Part shown: in pieces, positions 55,948 through 64,000 of the stretch
Layout of the letters: every line of letters begins with the position of its first letter
Numbering within the stretch: the first letter of the stretch is position 1
The notes under the pieces: model-generated
What the model saw: only the letters and a program-made list of their open reading frames with translations
Told to the model about the DNA's origin: nothing
Databases searched by the model: none
Position numbers and translations under genes: made by a program
NCBI GenBank assembly: GCA_964611345.1
Contig: CAZSYU010000003.1
Coordinates: forward strand, 1 to 64,000
Origin: JALZVT01 sp964611345
GTDB taxonomy: Bacteria > Pseudomonadota > Gammaproteobacteria > Pseudomonadales > Azotimanducaceae
Length of the DNA: 64,000 bases
Reading direction: 5' to 3'

Positions 55948-57159
55948 GTTACCGGTAGGCACTTCGCTAAACGGAATTCCCTTGTCTGCCCTTGGCTCTT
56001 GCGGCAAGCCCAGCACACGCTCTGCGATGATATTTGCCATGATCTCGTCGGTACCCCCGGCGATGCGCAGGCCCGGAATAGCCATATAACTGTCCTGGAA
56101 CAGCGAACCAAACTTGGCTTCGAACTCGGCATCGCGAACGATGCCTTGCTGTTCTAACAGGTCGATAGCAAAGGCTGACATATCTTGCGTCTTACGCGCC
56201 CCCACGAGCTTGCCAATGGAGTTTTCAGGCCCCGGCAGCTCGCCCTTGGAGATTGCAGACAGCGTACGAAATGAGGTGTATTTCAACCCCGCTTCTTCCA
56301 CGTACCAACTGGCAAGCTTGGCGCGCACTGAGGAATCTTCTATGGCAGGGCGATCACCGATGTTTACCGATGCAGCCAACTCCCGCAACACCTCAAACTT
56401 CACCCCACCGCCACCAGAACCGATGCTAGCGCGCTCATTCATAAGCGTGGTCAATGCCACCTGCCAACCCTGGCCCACGTTACCCATGCGCTGAGAGTCG
56501 GGAATACGCACGTCGGTGAAATACACCTCGTTAAACCCAGAGCCCCCGGAAATCTGGCGAATGGGTTTGATCTCTACCCCTGGACTCTTCATGTCCAGAT
56601 AGAAGTAGGTCAAACCGGCGTGTTTGGCAACGTTAGGGTCGGTGCGCACCACCAAAATGCCAAAGTCTGAGTAGTGTGCGCCAGAGGTCCAGATTTTTTG
56701 GCCGTTAATCACCCAATCGTCGCCGTCGCGCTCGGCCTTGGTGCGCAGTGCCGCAAGGTCGGAACCACCCGCAGGTTCGCTAAACAGCTGGCACCAGATG
56801 TCTTCGCCGCTGGCAAGACGCGGGATAAAACGCTGTTGCGCGTCTTTGTCAGCCCACGACATCAGCGTCGGCGCCGCCATGCCCTGGCCAATCGAAAAGC
56901 AGGAAGTATCGGGCAAATCGAGCTTGGCCTCTTCCTGACCCAAAATCACATTCTCGATGGCGCTGGCTTCGCGACCACCAAACTCTTTGGGCCAGCGAAT
57001 ACAGGCCCAACCGGCTTCCGCTTTACGCTTCTGCCAAAACTTCGCGCGCTCCAGATCTTTCATGCCCGCCAGTTCTTCTTCGCGGGGTGCGTTTGCACTC
57101 AACCAGCTCCGCGCTTCTTCGCGAAAACTTGCTTCCGCCGCTGTTTCTTCGAAATCCAT
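55945..57159 (-). CDS. Acyl-CoA dehydrogenase, FadE26/ChsE1-like subunit
   Basis: 404 residues. Acyl-CoA dehydrogenase motifs: QLFSEPAGGSDLAALRTKAE, WVINGQKIWTSGAHYSDFG and the C-terminal GLRIAGGTDEIMANIIAERVLGLP. Together with the next ACAD gene it forms the adjacent, similar-length but different pair seen in heteromeric acyl-CoA dehydrogenases of sterol and bile-acid side-chain breakdown. ATG at 57159 preceded by AGAGAA. 45 bases lie between it and the upstream partner gene. Substrate is inference. Confidence 0.88.
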   Translation of the reverse strand: MDFEETAAEASFREEARSWLSANAPREEELAGMKDLERAKFWQKRKAEAGWACIRWPKEFGGREASAIENVILGQEEAKLDLPDTSCFSIGQGMAAPTLMSWADKDAQQRFIPRLASGEDIWCQLFSEPAGGSDLAALRTKAERDGDDWVINGQKIWTSGAHYSDFGILVVRTDPNVAKHAGLTYFYLDMKSPGVEIKPIRQISGGSGFNEVYFTDVRIPDSQRMGNVGQGWQVALTTLMNERASIGSGGGGVKFEVLRELAASVNIGDRPAIEDSSVRAKLASWYVEEAGLKYTSFRTLSAISKGELPGPENSIGKLVGARKTQDMSAFAIDLLEQQGIVRDAEFEAKFGSLFQDSYMAIPGLRIAGGTDEIMANIIAERVLGLPQEPRADKGIPFSEVPTGN

Positions 57160-57204
57160 AATCGTTCTCTTTGTGTTCTTGTATTTCGTTTTGGTTTTAC
57201 GGAG

Positions 57205-58323
57205 TTAGGCCGCGTTAGTTTGTTCTGCCGCGCGCAACAGTTTTTCTTGCCACACGGTTTCACTGCCAATGGCCACTGCCAGCAATTTCGAGCGCCGATA
57301 ATAAAACTGGCAGTCGAACTCCCAGGTGTAACCCATGCCGCCGTGCGTCTGAATATTCTCTTTCGACGAAAAGTAATACGCCTGGGTACTGCCCACTCGA
57401 GCCGTTGCCGCGGCGAGTGGCAGTTCTGCTGCATTGGTCGCTAATGCCCAGGCGCCGTAGTAGGCGTTAGAGCGCGCCAGGGTGTTTTTGACGTACATAT
57501 CCGCAAGCTTGTGCTTGATCGCCTGATAAGAAGCAATGGCACGGCCGAAAGCGTACCGACCCATGGCGTAGTTTTTCGCCATTTCAAGGCAAGCCTCTGA
57601 TCCGCCGAGTTGCTCCCAGGCGAACAACACTGCTGCGCGATCAAGCAGCGTCTCAAGTTGGGTCCAGCCACGTCCCTCGCCGCCTAACAATTCTGCTTGT
57701 GCGCCGTTGAAGGTCACGTTGGCGTGTGGCCGCGTAGGATCAAGAGTGGCAACTTCCTCAATGACCACATTGGGATCATTCAGCTCTACCAGATACAACG
57801 ACGCGCCATCCCCTGCTGAACTGGCTGCAGCCACCACCATCACCTGGGCAATTTGTGCGTCAGCCACCACGGTTTTGTGCCCGGTAAGTTTGCCGCCCTC
57901 AACCTTCGCAGTCAGCGACTTGGCTGTGGTTTGGCCCGCAGCCTCGGCGTAACCCAGACAACCAATCACCTCGCCTGCGGCAAGTTTTGGCAACCACTGC
58001 TCTTTCTGTGCCTGGGAACCCGCAGCAAGAATCGCTTCGGTAGCCAGATACACAGACGACGAGAAGGGTACCGGGGCTGCACAGCGGCCGAGTTCCTCGG
58101 CAATCACAACCAGCTCCAGGTGGGACAGCCCGAGTCCGCCGAATTCCTCAGGAATAACCGTCGCCGTCCAGCCCATCTCTACGATCTTCTGCCACAGCGA
58201 ACTCGCCCAGGTTTCGTTGCCGTCGAGCACACCCCGCACTACCTCAGGCGCGCAGTTCTCCGCCAGAAACCCGTGCGCCTGATCGCGCAGCAGCTTCTGT
58301 TCTTCCGAAAATTCAAAATTCAT
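57205..58323 (-). CDS. Acyl-CoA dehydrogenase, FadE27/ChsE2-like partner subunit
   Basis: About 372 residues from ATG 58323 (MNFEFSEEQKLL), which has GGAGG six bases upstream; the longer frame to 58371 is not needed. The C-terminal QTHGGMGYTWEFDCQFYYRRSK resembles the ACAD signature H-G-x-G-[FY]-T-W-E. The mid-region motif is less canonical (GCLGYAEAAGQTTAKSL), as in partner subunits of heteromeric enzymes. First gene of the pair with the ACAD at 55945-57159. Confidence 0.87.
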   Translation of the reverse strand: MNFEFSEEQKLLRDQAHGFLAENCAPEVVRGVLDGNETWASSLWQKIVEMGWTATVIPEEFGGLGLSHLELVVIAEELGRCAAPVPFSSSVYLATEAILAAGSQAQKEQWLPKLAAGEVIGCLGYAEAAGQTTAKSLTAKVEGGKLTGHKTVVADAQIAQVMVVAAASSAGDGASLYLVELNDPNVVIEEVATLDPTRPHANVTFNGAQAELLGGEGRGWTQLETLLDRAAVLFAWEQLGGSEACLEMAKNYAMGRYAFGRAIASYQAIKHKLADMYVKNTLARSNAYYGAWALATNAAELPLAAATARVGSTQAYYFSSKENIQTHGGMGYTWEFDCQFYYRRSKLLAVAIGSETVWQEKLLRAAEQTNAA

Positions 58324-58442
58324 GGGGCCCCTCCAGCCATTAGACTTATAGTTCTGCCCTCTATCTTGCACAAATTCGCAATCGAAGCGAACCTGCTACA
58401 CCCATATCGGGTTCGAAAGCACGTTTAAGGGCAGACCAGGAC

Positions 58443-58736
58443 ATGAAACGAGAACAACTCAATCCAACAGAACTGCAAGAGGCACTTACCACGCTGGGCA
58501 GTCCCTGGCAGGTTAAAAACGACAAGCTGCACGCCAGTTTCAAGTTTGATGATTTTGTCGCGGCCTTCGGCTTCATGACGAAGATGGCACTCATTGCCGA
58601 GCGCATGAATCATCACCCTGAGTGGTTCAATGTCTACAACCGCGTTGAGGTTGATCTGACCACCCACGATTCTGGTGGCATCACGATGCTCGACATCAAC
58701 CTGGCGCAAGAGATGTCAGCCGCGGCATCGTCCTGA
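58443..58736 (+). CDS. phhB: Pterin-4a-carbinolamine dehydratase
   Basis: 97 residues, the family's normal size. Conserved features: WQVKNDKLHASFKFDDFVAAFGFM, then HHPEWFNVYNRVEVDLTTHD with the catalytic histidines. It recycles the pterin cofactor of aromatic amino-acid hydroxylases. No hydroxylase gene (phhA) is in view. The 3' end of the gene runs into an assembly gap that begins after a tandem repeat; the stop at 58734-58736 lies before it, so the protein is complete. Confidence 0.93.
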   Translation: MKREQLNPTELQEALTTLGSPWQVKNDKLHASFKFDDFVAAFGFMTKMALIAERMNHHPEWFNVYNRVEVDLTTHDSGGITMLDINLAQEMSAAASS

Positions 58737-58740
58737 AGCA

Positions 58741-58760
58741 GCTGACGGCATTTTTAAGCA
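58741..58760. repeat. 20-bp repeat, left of gap
   Basis: One copy of gctgacggcatttttaagca directly after phhB. It is the end of the 55-mer (58706-58760) that recurs after the gap. Confidence 0.8.
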
Positions 58761-58860
58761 NNNNNNNNNNNNNNNNNNNNNNNNNNNNNNNNNNNNNNNN
58801 NNNNNNNNNNNNNNNNNNNNNNNNNNNNNNNNNNNNNNNNNNNNNNNNNNNNNNNNNNNN
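58761..58860. other. Assembly gap (100 N) flanked by an identical 55-mer
   Basis: Exactly 100 N. Bases 58706-58760 and 58861-58915 are identical, so the phhB 3' end appears twice. As at 3928-4027, this points to two contigs overlapping by one 55-base k-mer. Confidence 0.85.
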
Positions 58861-58895
58861 GCAAGAGATGTCAGCCGCGGCATCGTCCTGAAGCA

Positions 58896-58995
58896 GCTGA
58901 CGGCATTTTTAAGCAACTGACGGCATTTTTAAGCAGCTGACGGCATTTTTAAGCAGCTGACGGCATTTTTAAGCAGCTGACGGCGTCTTGAAGCA
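58896..58995. repeat. 20-bp tandem repeat, five copies
   Basis: Copies of gctgacggcatttttaagca: 58896-58915, 58916-58935 (first base a), 58936-58955, 58956-58975, and a diverged last copy at 58976-58995 (cgtcttg). Lies between phhB and the convergent SDR gene. The remaining bases to 59083 show nothing recognisable. The first copy is the duplicated overlap. Confidence 0.9.
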
Positions 58996-59083
58996 ACTGT
59001 TTAGCCAGTAACCCGGCTCTTAGCCCAGCCTTACGTGCCCTGCATGTGCAACCTGAATGCACTCGTAAACCGCAGTTATCCGC

Positions 59084-59917
59084 TTAGAGCCCGCGCTTGC
59101 CGGCTTCGCGAATCATCGGCTGCGCTTCGTTAAACGCAGGCTCTGTAGCACTCGAACCAGTGGTCACACCAGCGTCTGTCGTAAGCGTATGCCCATTGGT
59201 GTAACCCGACTCATCACTGGCAAGCCATAACGCTGCATTGGCCACATCTTCTGCCACGCCGGCTCGCCCTTTCAGGGGTGACCCTGCGGCCAGGTTTGCT
59301 TTGGTCCCTTCGATATCATTTGGATCACCAGACAGGGCAGACACCATCGGAGTTGCCATACCGTGTGGTGCAATCGCATTGACGCGAATACCGTAATGGC
59401 AAAGCTCCGCAGCAACGCTCTTGGTCATGCCAATAACGGCGTGCTTCGAGGCGGTATAGGCATGCGGACCAAGACCACCAAGAATTCCTGCCGTACTCGA
59501 CATGCTGACAATCGCCCCAGAGTTTTGCGGCTTCATAACTCGCGCCGCATGCTTCATGCCATAAAAGACCCCGTCGAGCAGAATTCCGGTGGTGGCCGAC
59601 CACTCTTTGGCATCCACCGTTTCAATTGGACCCACGGCGCCGACAATGCCAGCGTTGTTGAACATCACGTCGAGCTGACCAAACTCACTGACCGCCGTAT
59701 CAACCAGCCCGGCGATATCTTGCTCGACGCTCACATCACAATGCACAAACCTGGCTGCAGCCCCCAATTCCTCGGCTAACGCCTGTCCCGCTGCGTCTTG
59801 AATATCGCCCAATACAACGCGCGCACCCTCGGCCACAAACAGCCTGGCAGCCGCTTCGCCAAAGCCACTCGAGCCCCCTGTTATCGCCGCTACCTTGCCT
59901 TCCAGTCGCTTACTCAT
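59084..59917 (-). CDS. Short-chain dehydrogenase/reductase
   Basis: 277 residues from ATG 59917 (MSKRLEGKVAAITGG), which has AAAGGGGG just upstream; the open frame continues to 60157 without a better start. NAD(P)-binding TGGSSGFGEAAARLF, NNAGIVG, catalytic Ser in SMSSTAGIL and YTASKHAVI (YxxxK). Closest in style to 3alpha/20beta- or 7alpha-hydroxysteroid-type reductases, but the substrate is not determined. Divergent from the alpha/beta hydrolase gene (91 bases apart). Confidence 0.9.
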   Translation of the reverse strand: MSKRLEGKVAAITGGSSGFGEAAARLFVAEGARVVLGDIQDAAGQALAEELGAAARFVHCDVSVEQDIAGLVDTAVSEFGQLDVMFNNAGIVGAVGPIETVDAKEWSATTGILLDGVFYGMKHAARVMKPQNSGAIVSMSSTAGILGGLGPHAYTASKHAVIGMTKSVAAELCHYGIRVNAIAPHGMATPMVSALSGDPNDIEGTKANLAAGSPLKGRAGVAEDVANAALWLASDESGYTNGHTLTTDAGVTTGSSATEPAFNEAQPMIREAGKRGL

Positions 59918-60008
59918 AGTTCCCCCTTTACCCAGATATAGATCAAAAAACAGAATTCCTCTTGCCAGAGTATGATGAGTTTTAGTTTTTGGAACCAGAC
60001 TGTTCGCC

Positions 60009-61016
60009 ATGAAGAAAACCATCACGCTGATCGTGCTGGCTTTACTCGTAATTGCGGCCCTGTTGCTGTTCGAAGCCGACTTCTCAACGGCCCAGGTGGA
60101 TGCAAAGTACGCCAACGCAGCCTCGCAGTTTTTCACGGACTCGGAAGGCGCCCGCATACATTACCGAGACCAGGGTAACCCGGGTGGTGAACCCCTCGTG
60201 CTGGTGCACGGTTCAAACGCGTCCCTGCACACCTGGGAACCATGGATTGCGACCATTGGCGATCGGTTCCGTGTGATCACCCTGGATTTGCCAGCCCACG
60301 GGCTTACGGGCGCCGTACCCAACGGGAATTACGGCACCAATGCACAACTGCTCAGCGTCGAGCGGTTAATGCAACACCTCGACGTTCCACAGTTTATCCT
60401 TGGCGGCAACTCCATGGGCGGAGGCGTGAGTTGGCGCTATGCACTTGCACACCCCGAACAGGTAAGCGCCCTCATTCTGATCGACGCCTCCGGGCCGCGT
60501 TCCTGGCGCCGGGAGCAAAGCGAAAACACCGCACCCAAGGACGAGGGTCCACTGGCGTTTCGGCTCCTGCAAAAAAGCTGGTTTCGCAGCATTGCGGGCA
60601 ACCTCGACACCCGCTACCTAACCAAACAAGGGCTGCGCGCAGCGTTCCACGATGATTCGCTGGTCACCGAAGACATGGTCGATCTGTACTACCACATGAG
60701 CATGCGAGCAGGCACACGTGAGGCAACACTTGCGCGCTTCACCCGCCGGGCAAACGCGGCCCAAGAGCTTACTGAGGCCAATCTAGCCAGTCTCACCCTG
60801 CCCACCCTCATACTCTGGGGCGAAACTGACACGCTGATCCCCGCTAGCACGGGCGAGCGATTTGCCGCGGCGCTACCCAACAGCGAACTCATCGTTTACC
60901 CAAATGTTGGACACATACCCATGGAAGAAATCGCAGCACAGTCTGCTGCTGACCTGCTGAGCTTCCTGCAACAACGGCCAGCAAATCGCCGCACAACCGG
61001 GTTTCAGAGCAATTAG
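60009..61016 (+). CDS. Alpha/beta-fold hydrolase, N-terminally anchored
   Basis: 335 residues. The first 24 residues (ITLIVLALLVIAALLLF) are a membrane anchor or signal peptide. The hydrolase core has the oxyanion stretch VLVHGSNASLHTWEPW, nucleophile elbow GGNSMGGGVSW, Asp in LWGETDTLIP and His in NVGHIPMEE. Complete catalytic triad. Substrate unknown; esterase, epoxide hydrolase and C-C hydrolase branches share these motifs. Followed at 61098 by an MFS gene on the same strand. Confidence 0.87.
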   Translation: MKKTITLIVLALLVIAALLLFEADFSTAQVDAKYANAASQFFTDSEGARIHYRDQGNPGGEPLVLVHGSNASLHTWEPWIATIGDRFRVITLDLPAHGLTGAVPNGNYGTNAQLLSVERLMQHLDVPQFILGGNSMGGGVSWRYALAHPEQVSALILIDASGPRSWRREQSENTAPKDEGPLAFRLLQKSWFRSIAGNLDTRYLTKQGLRAAFHDDSLVTEDMVDLYYHMSMRAGTREATLARFTRRANAAQELTEANLASLTLPTLILWGETDTLIPASTGERFAAALPNSELIVYPNVGHIPMEEIAAQSAADLLSFLQQRPANRRTTGFQSN

Positions 61017-61097
61017 CAACGCAGGCACAGCGCCCGCTGTTTGCGGTATGGTCGATGTAACGCTTTTCTTCTTTGGCACCTTCATGCAGCGCTTGTC

Positions 61098-62303
61098 TTG
61101 AACTCTGAGTTTCGTGCCTACCTGAGCTCAACCGCATTTATCAGCCTGGCGTTTGCCATGCAGCAACTGCTTATCAGCTGGTTGTTGGTTGGGGTGCTGT
61201 TACTGCCCGCCGACCGCGTCGGTGTGCTGCAGGCACTCATGGGAATTCCGGGCATCTTCCTGATGTTGTGGGGCGGCGCAAGCGCCGATCGCGCTGATCC
61301 CCGTGCGCTGCTCATGCGAGTGTACTTCCTGGCACCCATCCTGCCGCTGTTTCTGATCATCGTTATTAACACCACTGAGTTATCCGTGTTGCCCGTTGTG
61401 CTTTGGGGCCTGGGCATGAGCGTTGCGATGTCTTTTTCTACGCCAGCCCAACAGGCCATACTGAGTCGAGTCACCCAGGGCAGCGACATCCAAAAAGGTG
61501 TTTCGGCGGCAACAGCCATTGGCTTTTTAGTGCAAATCATTGGGCTCTACGCCGCCGGCCAGCTCGATCGCTTCGGCCTGACCAACGTGCTGCTGATACA
61601 GGGTGTTTGTTTACTGCTGGGCGCATTGACTATCCGGCGTCTGACCCCACAGCCGAGTTCGGCCGACCAGACCAATCAAACCCACACCAGCGCCCTTGCG
61701 AACATCAAGGCGGGATTGCAGGCAACACTCAAACACCGGGTTATCTTCCATCTGCTGGCCATCAACTTTGTATCGACCATATTCAATGCCGGTGCATTTA
61801 TGACCGCGTTTCCCTTCATCATAAAAAGGGTCTACGACGGCAATGCGGCGCTGCTCGCACTTATGATGGCGGTATTTTTCGCCGGCGCGATGGCCAGCAA
61901 CCTGCTCATGTTAAAGCTGATGCCGTTTCGCCAACCTGGCCGCCTGTTTCTGTTGATGCAGCTGTCGCGCATTGTGGTCTTGTGGCTCTTGTGGATAGAA
62001 CCCAGTTGGTGGCTGCTGGTGGTGGCTACGATTGGCTGGGGTCTGAACATGGGGTTCACGTCTACCTTGAGCCGTACTATTACCCAGGAGTCAGCACCGC
62101 CTGAATACCGCGGCCGCATAATGGGCGTGCTGGCACTCGGAACCATGGGCAGCGCTCCCATTGGCGCCATTGTGCTGGGCTACATCATCGAGTCAGTGGG
62201 CACGCTGGATGCGCTGGTGCCCGCCATGGTGTTGTCTCTATTGCTCTTTGCTTATGGCGTCTGGCGAACGGAAATCTGGCATTACCGCTCACCCCAGAGC
62301 TAG
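61098..62303 (+). CDS. MFS transporter
   Basis: About 401 residues, 12 membrane segments. TTG 61098 (LNSEFRAYLSSTAFISL) is preferred because MFS_3-type proteins begin a few residues before the first FR..; the frame also allows TTG at 61041. Loop GGASADRADPRALLMR after helix 2 and the later GRIMGVLALGTMGSAPIG fit drug-exporter-like MFS proteins. Substrate unknown. Its stop shares CTAG (62300-62303) with the AIM24-family gene. Confidence 0.82.
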   Translation: MNSEFRAYLSSTAFISLAFAMQQLLISWLLVGVLLLPADRVGVLQALMGIPGIFLMLWGGASADRADPRALLMRVYFLAPILPLFLIIVINTTELSVLPVVLWGLGMSVAMSFSTPAQQAILSRVTQGSDIQKGVSAATAIGFLVQIIGLYAAGQLDRFGLTNVLLIQGVCLLLGALTIRRLTPQPSSADQTNQTHTSALANIKAGLQATLKHRVIFHLLAINFVSTIFNAGAFMTAFPFIIKRVYDGNAALLALMMAVFFAGAMASNLLMLKLMPFRQPGRLFLLMQLSRIVVLWLLWIEPSWWLLVVATIGWGLNMGFTSTLSRTITQESAPPEYRGRIMGVLALGTMGSAPIGAIVLGYIIESVGTLDALVPAMVLSLLLFAYGVWRTEIWHYRSPQS

Positions 62304-63082
62304 CGGTCGCCAAACATATCGCCAAGACCACCAAGCACAGAGCCTTCGCCCTTAGACCTTCCCACCGTTGCGGCGCGCAGCACGCGGTCGGCCAAGCGCG
62401 AGAAGGGCAAGCTCTGCAGATAGACCGTGCCGGTACCTTTGAGCGTCGCCATAAACAGGCCTTCGCCCCCAAACACCATCGACTTCAGGTTACCCGCACG
62501 CTCAATGTCGTAGTCAATACCGGGAGTAAAGGCTGCAATACAACCGGTATCAACCCGCAACGTCTCGTTGTTTAGCTCGCGCTTAATCACAGTGCCGCCT
62601 ACATGCACAAAAGCGAGGCCATCGCCGCGCAAGCGCTGCAGAATAAAACCCTCACCGCCAAAAAAGCCGGCACCCAGTTTGCGGTTAAACGCAATATCAA
62701 CACTGGTGCCGAACGCGGCGCACAGAAAGGCGTCTTTCTGACAAATCAGCTCTTCACCCATGGCAGCCATGTCGACAGGGATGATCTTGCCCGGATAAGG
62801 CGCTGCAAATGCCACGCGGCGTTTACCGCTACCCACATTCGAGAAATGCGTCATAAAAATCGATTCACCCGTAAGCACGCGCTTACCGACATTCAGTATT
62901 GAATCGAGCATGCCGCCAGACGGTTTAGATCCGTCGCCCATCTTGGTCTCGAAAGTGATGCCGTCTTCCATGTAATTCATGGCACCAGCTTCTGCGATAA
63001 CAACCTCAGAGGGATCCAGTTCGACCTCAACGATTTGCATATCGTCGCCAAATATTTCGTAGTCCACTTCGTGACAGCGCAT
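62300..63082 (-). CDS. AIM24/TIGR00266 family protein
   Basis: 260 residues, the usual length. Family features: EVELDPSEVVIAEAGAMNYM, FFGGEGFILQRLRGDGLAFVHVGG and GLFMATLKGTGTVYLQSLPFSRL. It is a beta-rich cytoplasmic protein of unknown function. Probably monocistronic: the next 273 bases (63083-63355) contain no gene that I can support, only a 6-base inverted repeat (AGGCGG...CCGCCT at 63280-63300). Confidence 0.88.
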   Translation of the reverse strand: MRCHEVDYEIFGDDMQIVEVELDPSEVVIAEAGAMNYMEDGITFETKMGDGSKPSGGMLDSILNVGKRVLTGESIFMTHFSNVGSGKRRVAFAAPYPGKIIPVDMAAMGEELICQKDAFLCAAFGTSVDIAFNRKLGAGFFGGEGFILQRLRGDGLAFVHVGGTVIKRELNNETLRVDTGCIAAFTPGIDYDIERAGNLKSMVFGGEGLFMATLKGTGTVYLQSLPFSRLADRVLRAATVGRSKGEGSVLGGLGDMFGDR

Positions 63083-63355
63083 TACAGTTCCTACACCTGA
63101 TTGTTTAGGCGATTATTCTGACCGAGCGTACCCTGCTTGACTAGCCCGGCTTAACCAGAGCGGCTTGCGCCCGAATGGGTCAATCTTTCCCAGGAATGGG
63201 CGTTCGGTTGTGCGAGCAGCATTGGTTGGCTACTGAGATGACAAGAGTCGACATAAACCTCATATTCATTGATTTGTTAGGCGGCGTGTAGTTCCGCCTC
63301 GCACCACCAAGCCTAGTCTGAGAACCACGAGGGGTGTCCTCTTGACCGGCTCAGC

Positions 63356-64000
63356 TCAGTAGTCGATCGTTTCGTACTCTAGCGCATAATTTTTTCGATT
63401 GATTGAGCATTGCTTCAACACTGGTTTCAGGCGGCGTTCGCCTAGCCAACTCCTAACACTCGCTCTCAGTTCAGGCGAAGCATTCGCACCCAAGAAAATG
63501 GTTTTGATTTCAGCACCATGGAGTAGCGCAAACCGCCCATTGCTTCTAAACAGAGCATGGAATCCCGGCGGAATAATCGTTCTATATTCCTGTTCGTAGG
63601 ACCAATGTTTCGACTTGGACAGAAGGGGGCGGATAAGGTAGCTCGGGATATTCACCAACATATTGCACCCGGTACGCCACCCCACCAATCAAACGAGTAG
63701 CATCAAATTCAATGCATACTCCTCGATGCGACCCGCCATAATGCGCCCACATCAGAAGGTTCTCGGCTACTGCTGTGAAGCTACAGAACCTCACTTCTTG
63801 GAAGACAATCGTAGTAGATCTATCTATGAATACTTGAAATGCTTGGTGGGTCGCCATGTTTTCCCGCACCAACTTCTCAGCCTCTCAGCCTCTTTCTTTC
63901 TCCGGCCATCTTCGCGCATGCGCTTTACGATGTGTTTTTGCGCATTAGCGAGAGCATCCGGCGAGTAGTCTAAACGCACATGAGGCTGCAATTCCCATGG
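63356..64000 (-). pseudogene. DUF2971 family gene, broken by two frameshifts (5' end outside window)
   Basis: Three frame segments together give one DUF2971 protein: upstream YSPDALANAQKHIVKRM..KKEAE, then from 63872 LMWAHYGGSHRGVCIEFD and GEYPELPYPP, then KHWSYEQEYRTIIPPG to the end. Segment 1 shifts to 2 at the exact 8-bp tandem duplication tcagcctc (63877-63892; remove one copy and the frame joins). Segment 2 shifts to 3 at the C5 tract near 63625-63635, where one C less restores the frame. DUF2971 genes are accessory, often linked to mobile regions. Sequencing error at a contig edge is the alternative to real decay. Confidence 0.8.

Noticed and set aside
58675..58920. Reading frames spanning the 100-N gap after phhB
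   Set aside because: They arise from the duplicated 55-mer and the N run; phhB already ends at 58736.
58741..58995. CRISPR-like array
   Set aside because: Repeats of 20 bp are directly tandem without spacers and there are no cas genes, so this is a simple tandem repeat.
63150..63300. GCCTAAC- and GTTAAGC-like sequences near a DUF2971 gene, resembling an integron attC site on the minus strand
   Set aside because: The inner L'/L'' arms do not pair and no foldable attC hairpin can be drawn; no integrase or cassette array in the window.

Overview
The window looks like chromosome from a free-living, probably aquatic gammaproteobacterium. This is inferred from gene content: a PolB-type DNA polymerase II, PEP carboxylase, a second EF-G, TRAP transport, several acyl-CoA dehydrogenases and a xanthomonadin/aryl-polyene pigment locus. 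I saw no rRNA, tRNA, insertion sequence, prophage or CRISPR array. Three 100-N gaps show it is a scaffolded assembly. Two of them are flanked by the same 55 bases on both sides, so they are probably contig overlaps that were never merged.

Left part (1-25.8 kb). Two sugar/glycerol-type ABC ATPases, the second with a degenerate H-loop, lie next to a TPR metallopeptidase-like protein and a LapG-like periplasmic protease. fusA2 and a phosphoesterase follow. At 8.9-10.1 kb an AhpC/TSA-type redoxin fused to a DsbD-alpha-like domain carries an in-frame TGA exactly where the first redox cysteine belongs (UxxC), followed by a hairpin suited to a bacterial SECIS. I annotate it as a selenoprotein. Then come a cupin, a double beta-barrel protein, ppc, a TAXI-TRAP transporter, an MFS carrier, a PRPP-synthetase-like protein, a TetR regulator with a metal-dependent hydrolase and an acyl-CoA dehydrogenase, and polB.

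Middle (25.8-50.7 kb). A giant (about 2,400 aa) surface protein has a Pro-Glu repeat interrupted by a gap, prealbumin-like/DUF11 modules, two OmpA-like domains and a long C-terminal beta-rich barrel-like region. Beside it is a complete-looking xanthomonadin/aryl-polyene cluster in three blocks (+,-,+). A chorismatase makes a hydroxybenzoate starter; a ligase, two carrier proteins and a phosphopantetheinyl transferase load it; three ketosynthase-family proteins, a ketoreductase and two dehydratases build the polyene; acyltransferases, a glycosyltransferase, a LolA-like carrier and an MMPL exporter attach and deliver it to the outer membrane. A WxWxIP flavoprotein suggests halogenation.

Right part (50.7-64 kb). 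A 4-coumarate-CoA-ligase-like enzyme, a cytochrome P450 with an altered I-helix, and a second WxWxIP flavoprotein may be tailoring genes or a neighbouring catabolic set. After them come a PRC-barrel/EF-hand protein, a probable heteromeric acyl-CoA dehydrogenase pair, phhB followed by a 20-bp tandem repeat, an SDR, an alpha/beta hydrolase, an MFS carrier, an AIM24-family protein and a doubly frameshifted DUF2971 gene at the edge.

A recurrent layout feature is very tight convergent gene ends: four pairs share a 4-base CTAG or CTAA that encodes both stop codons.
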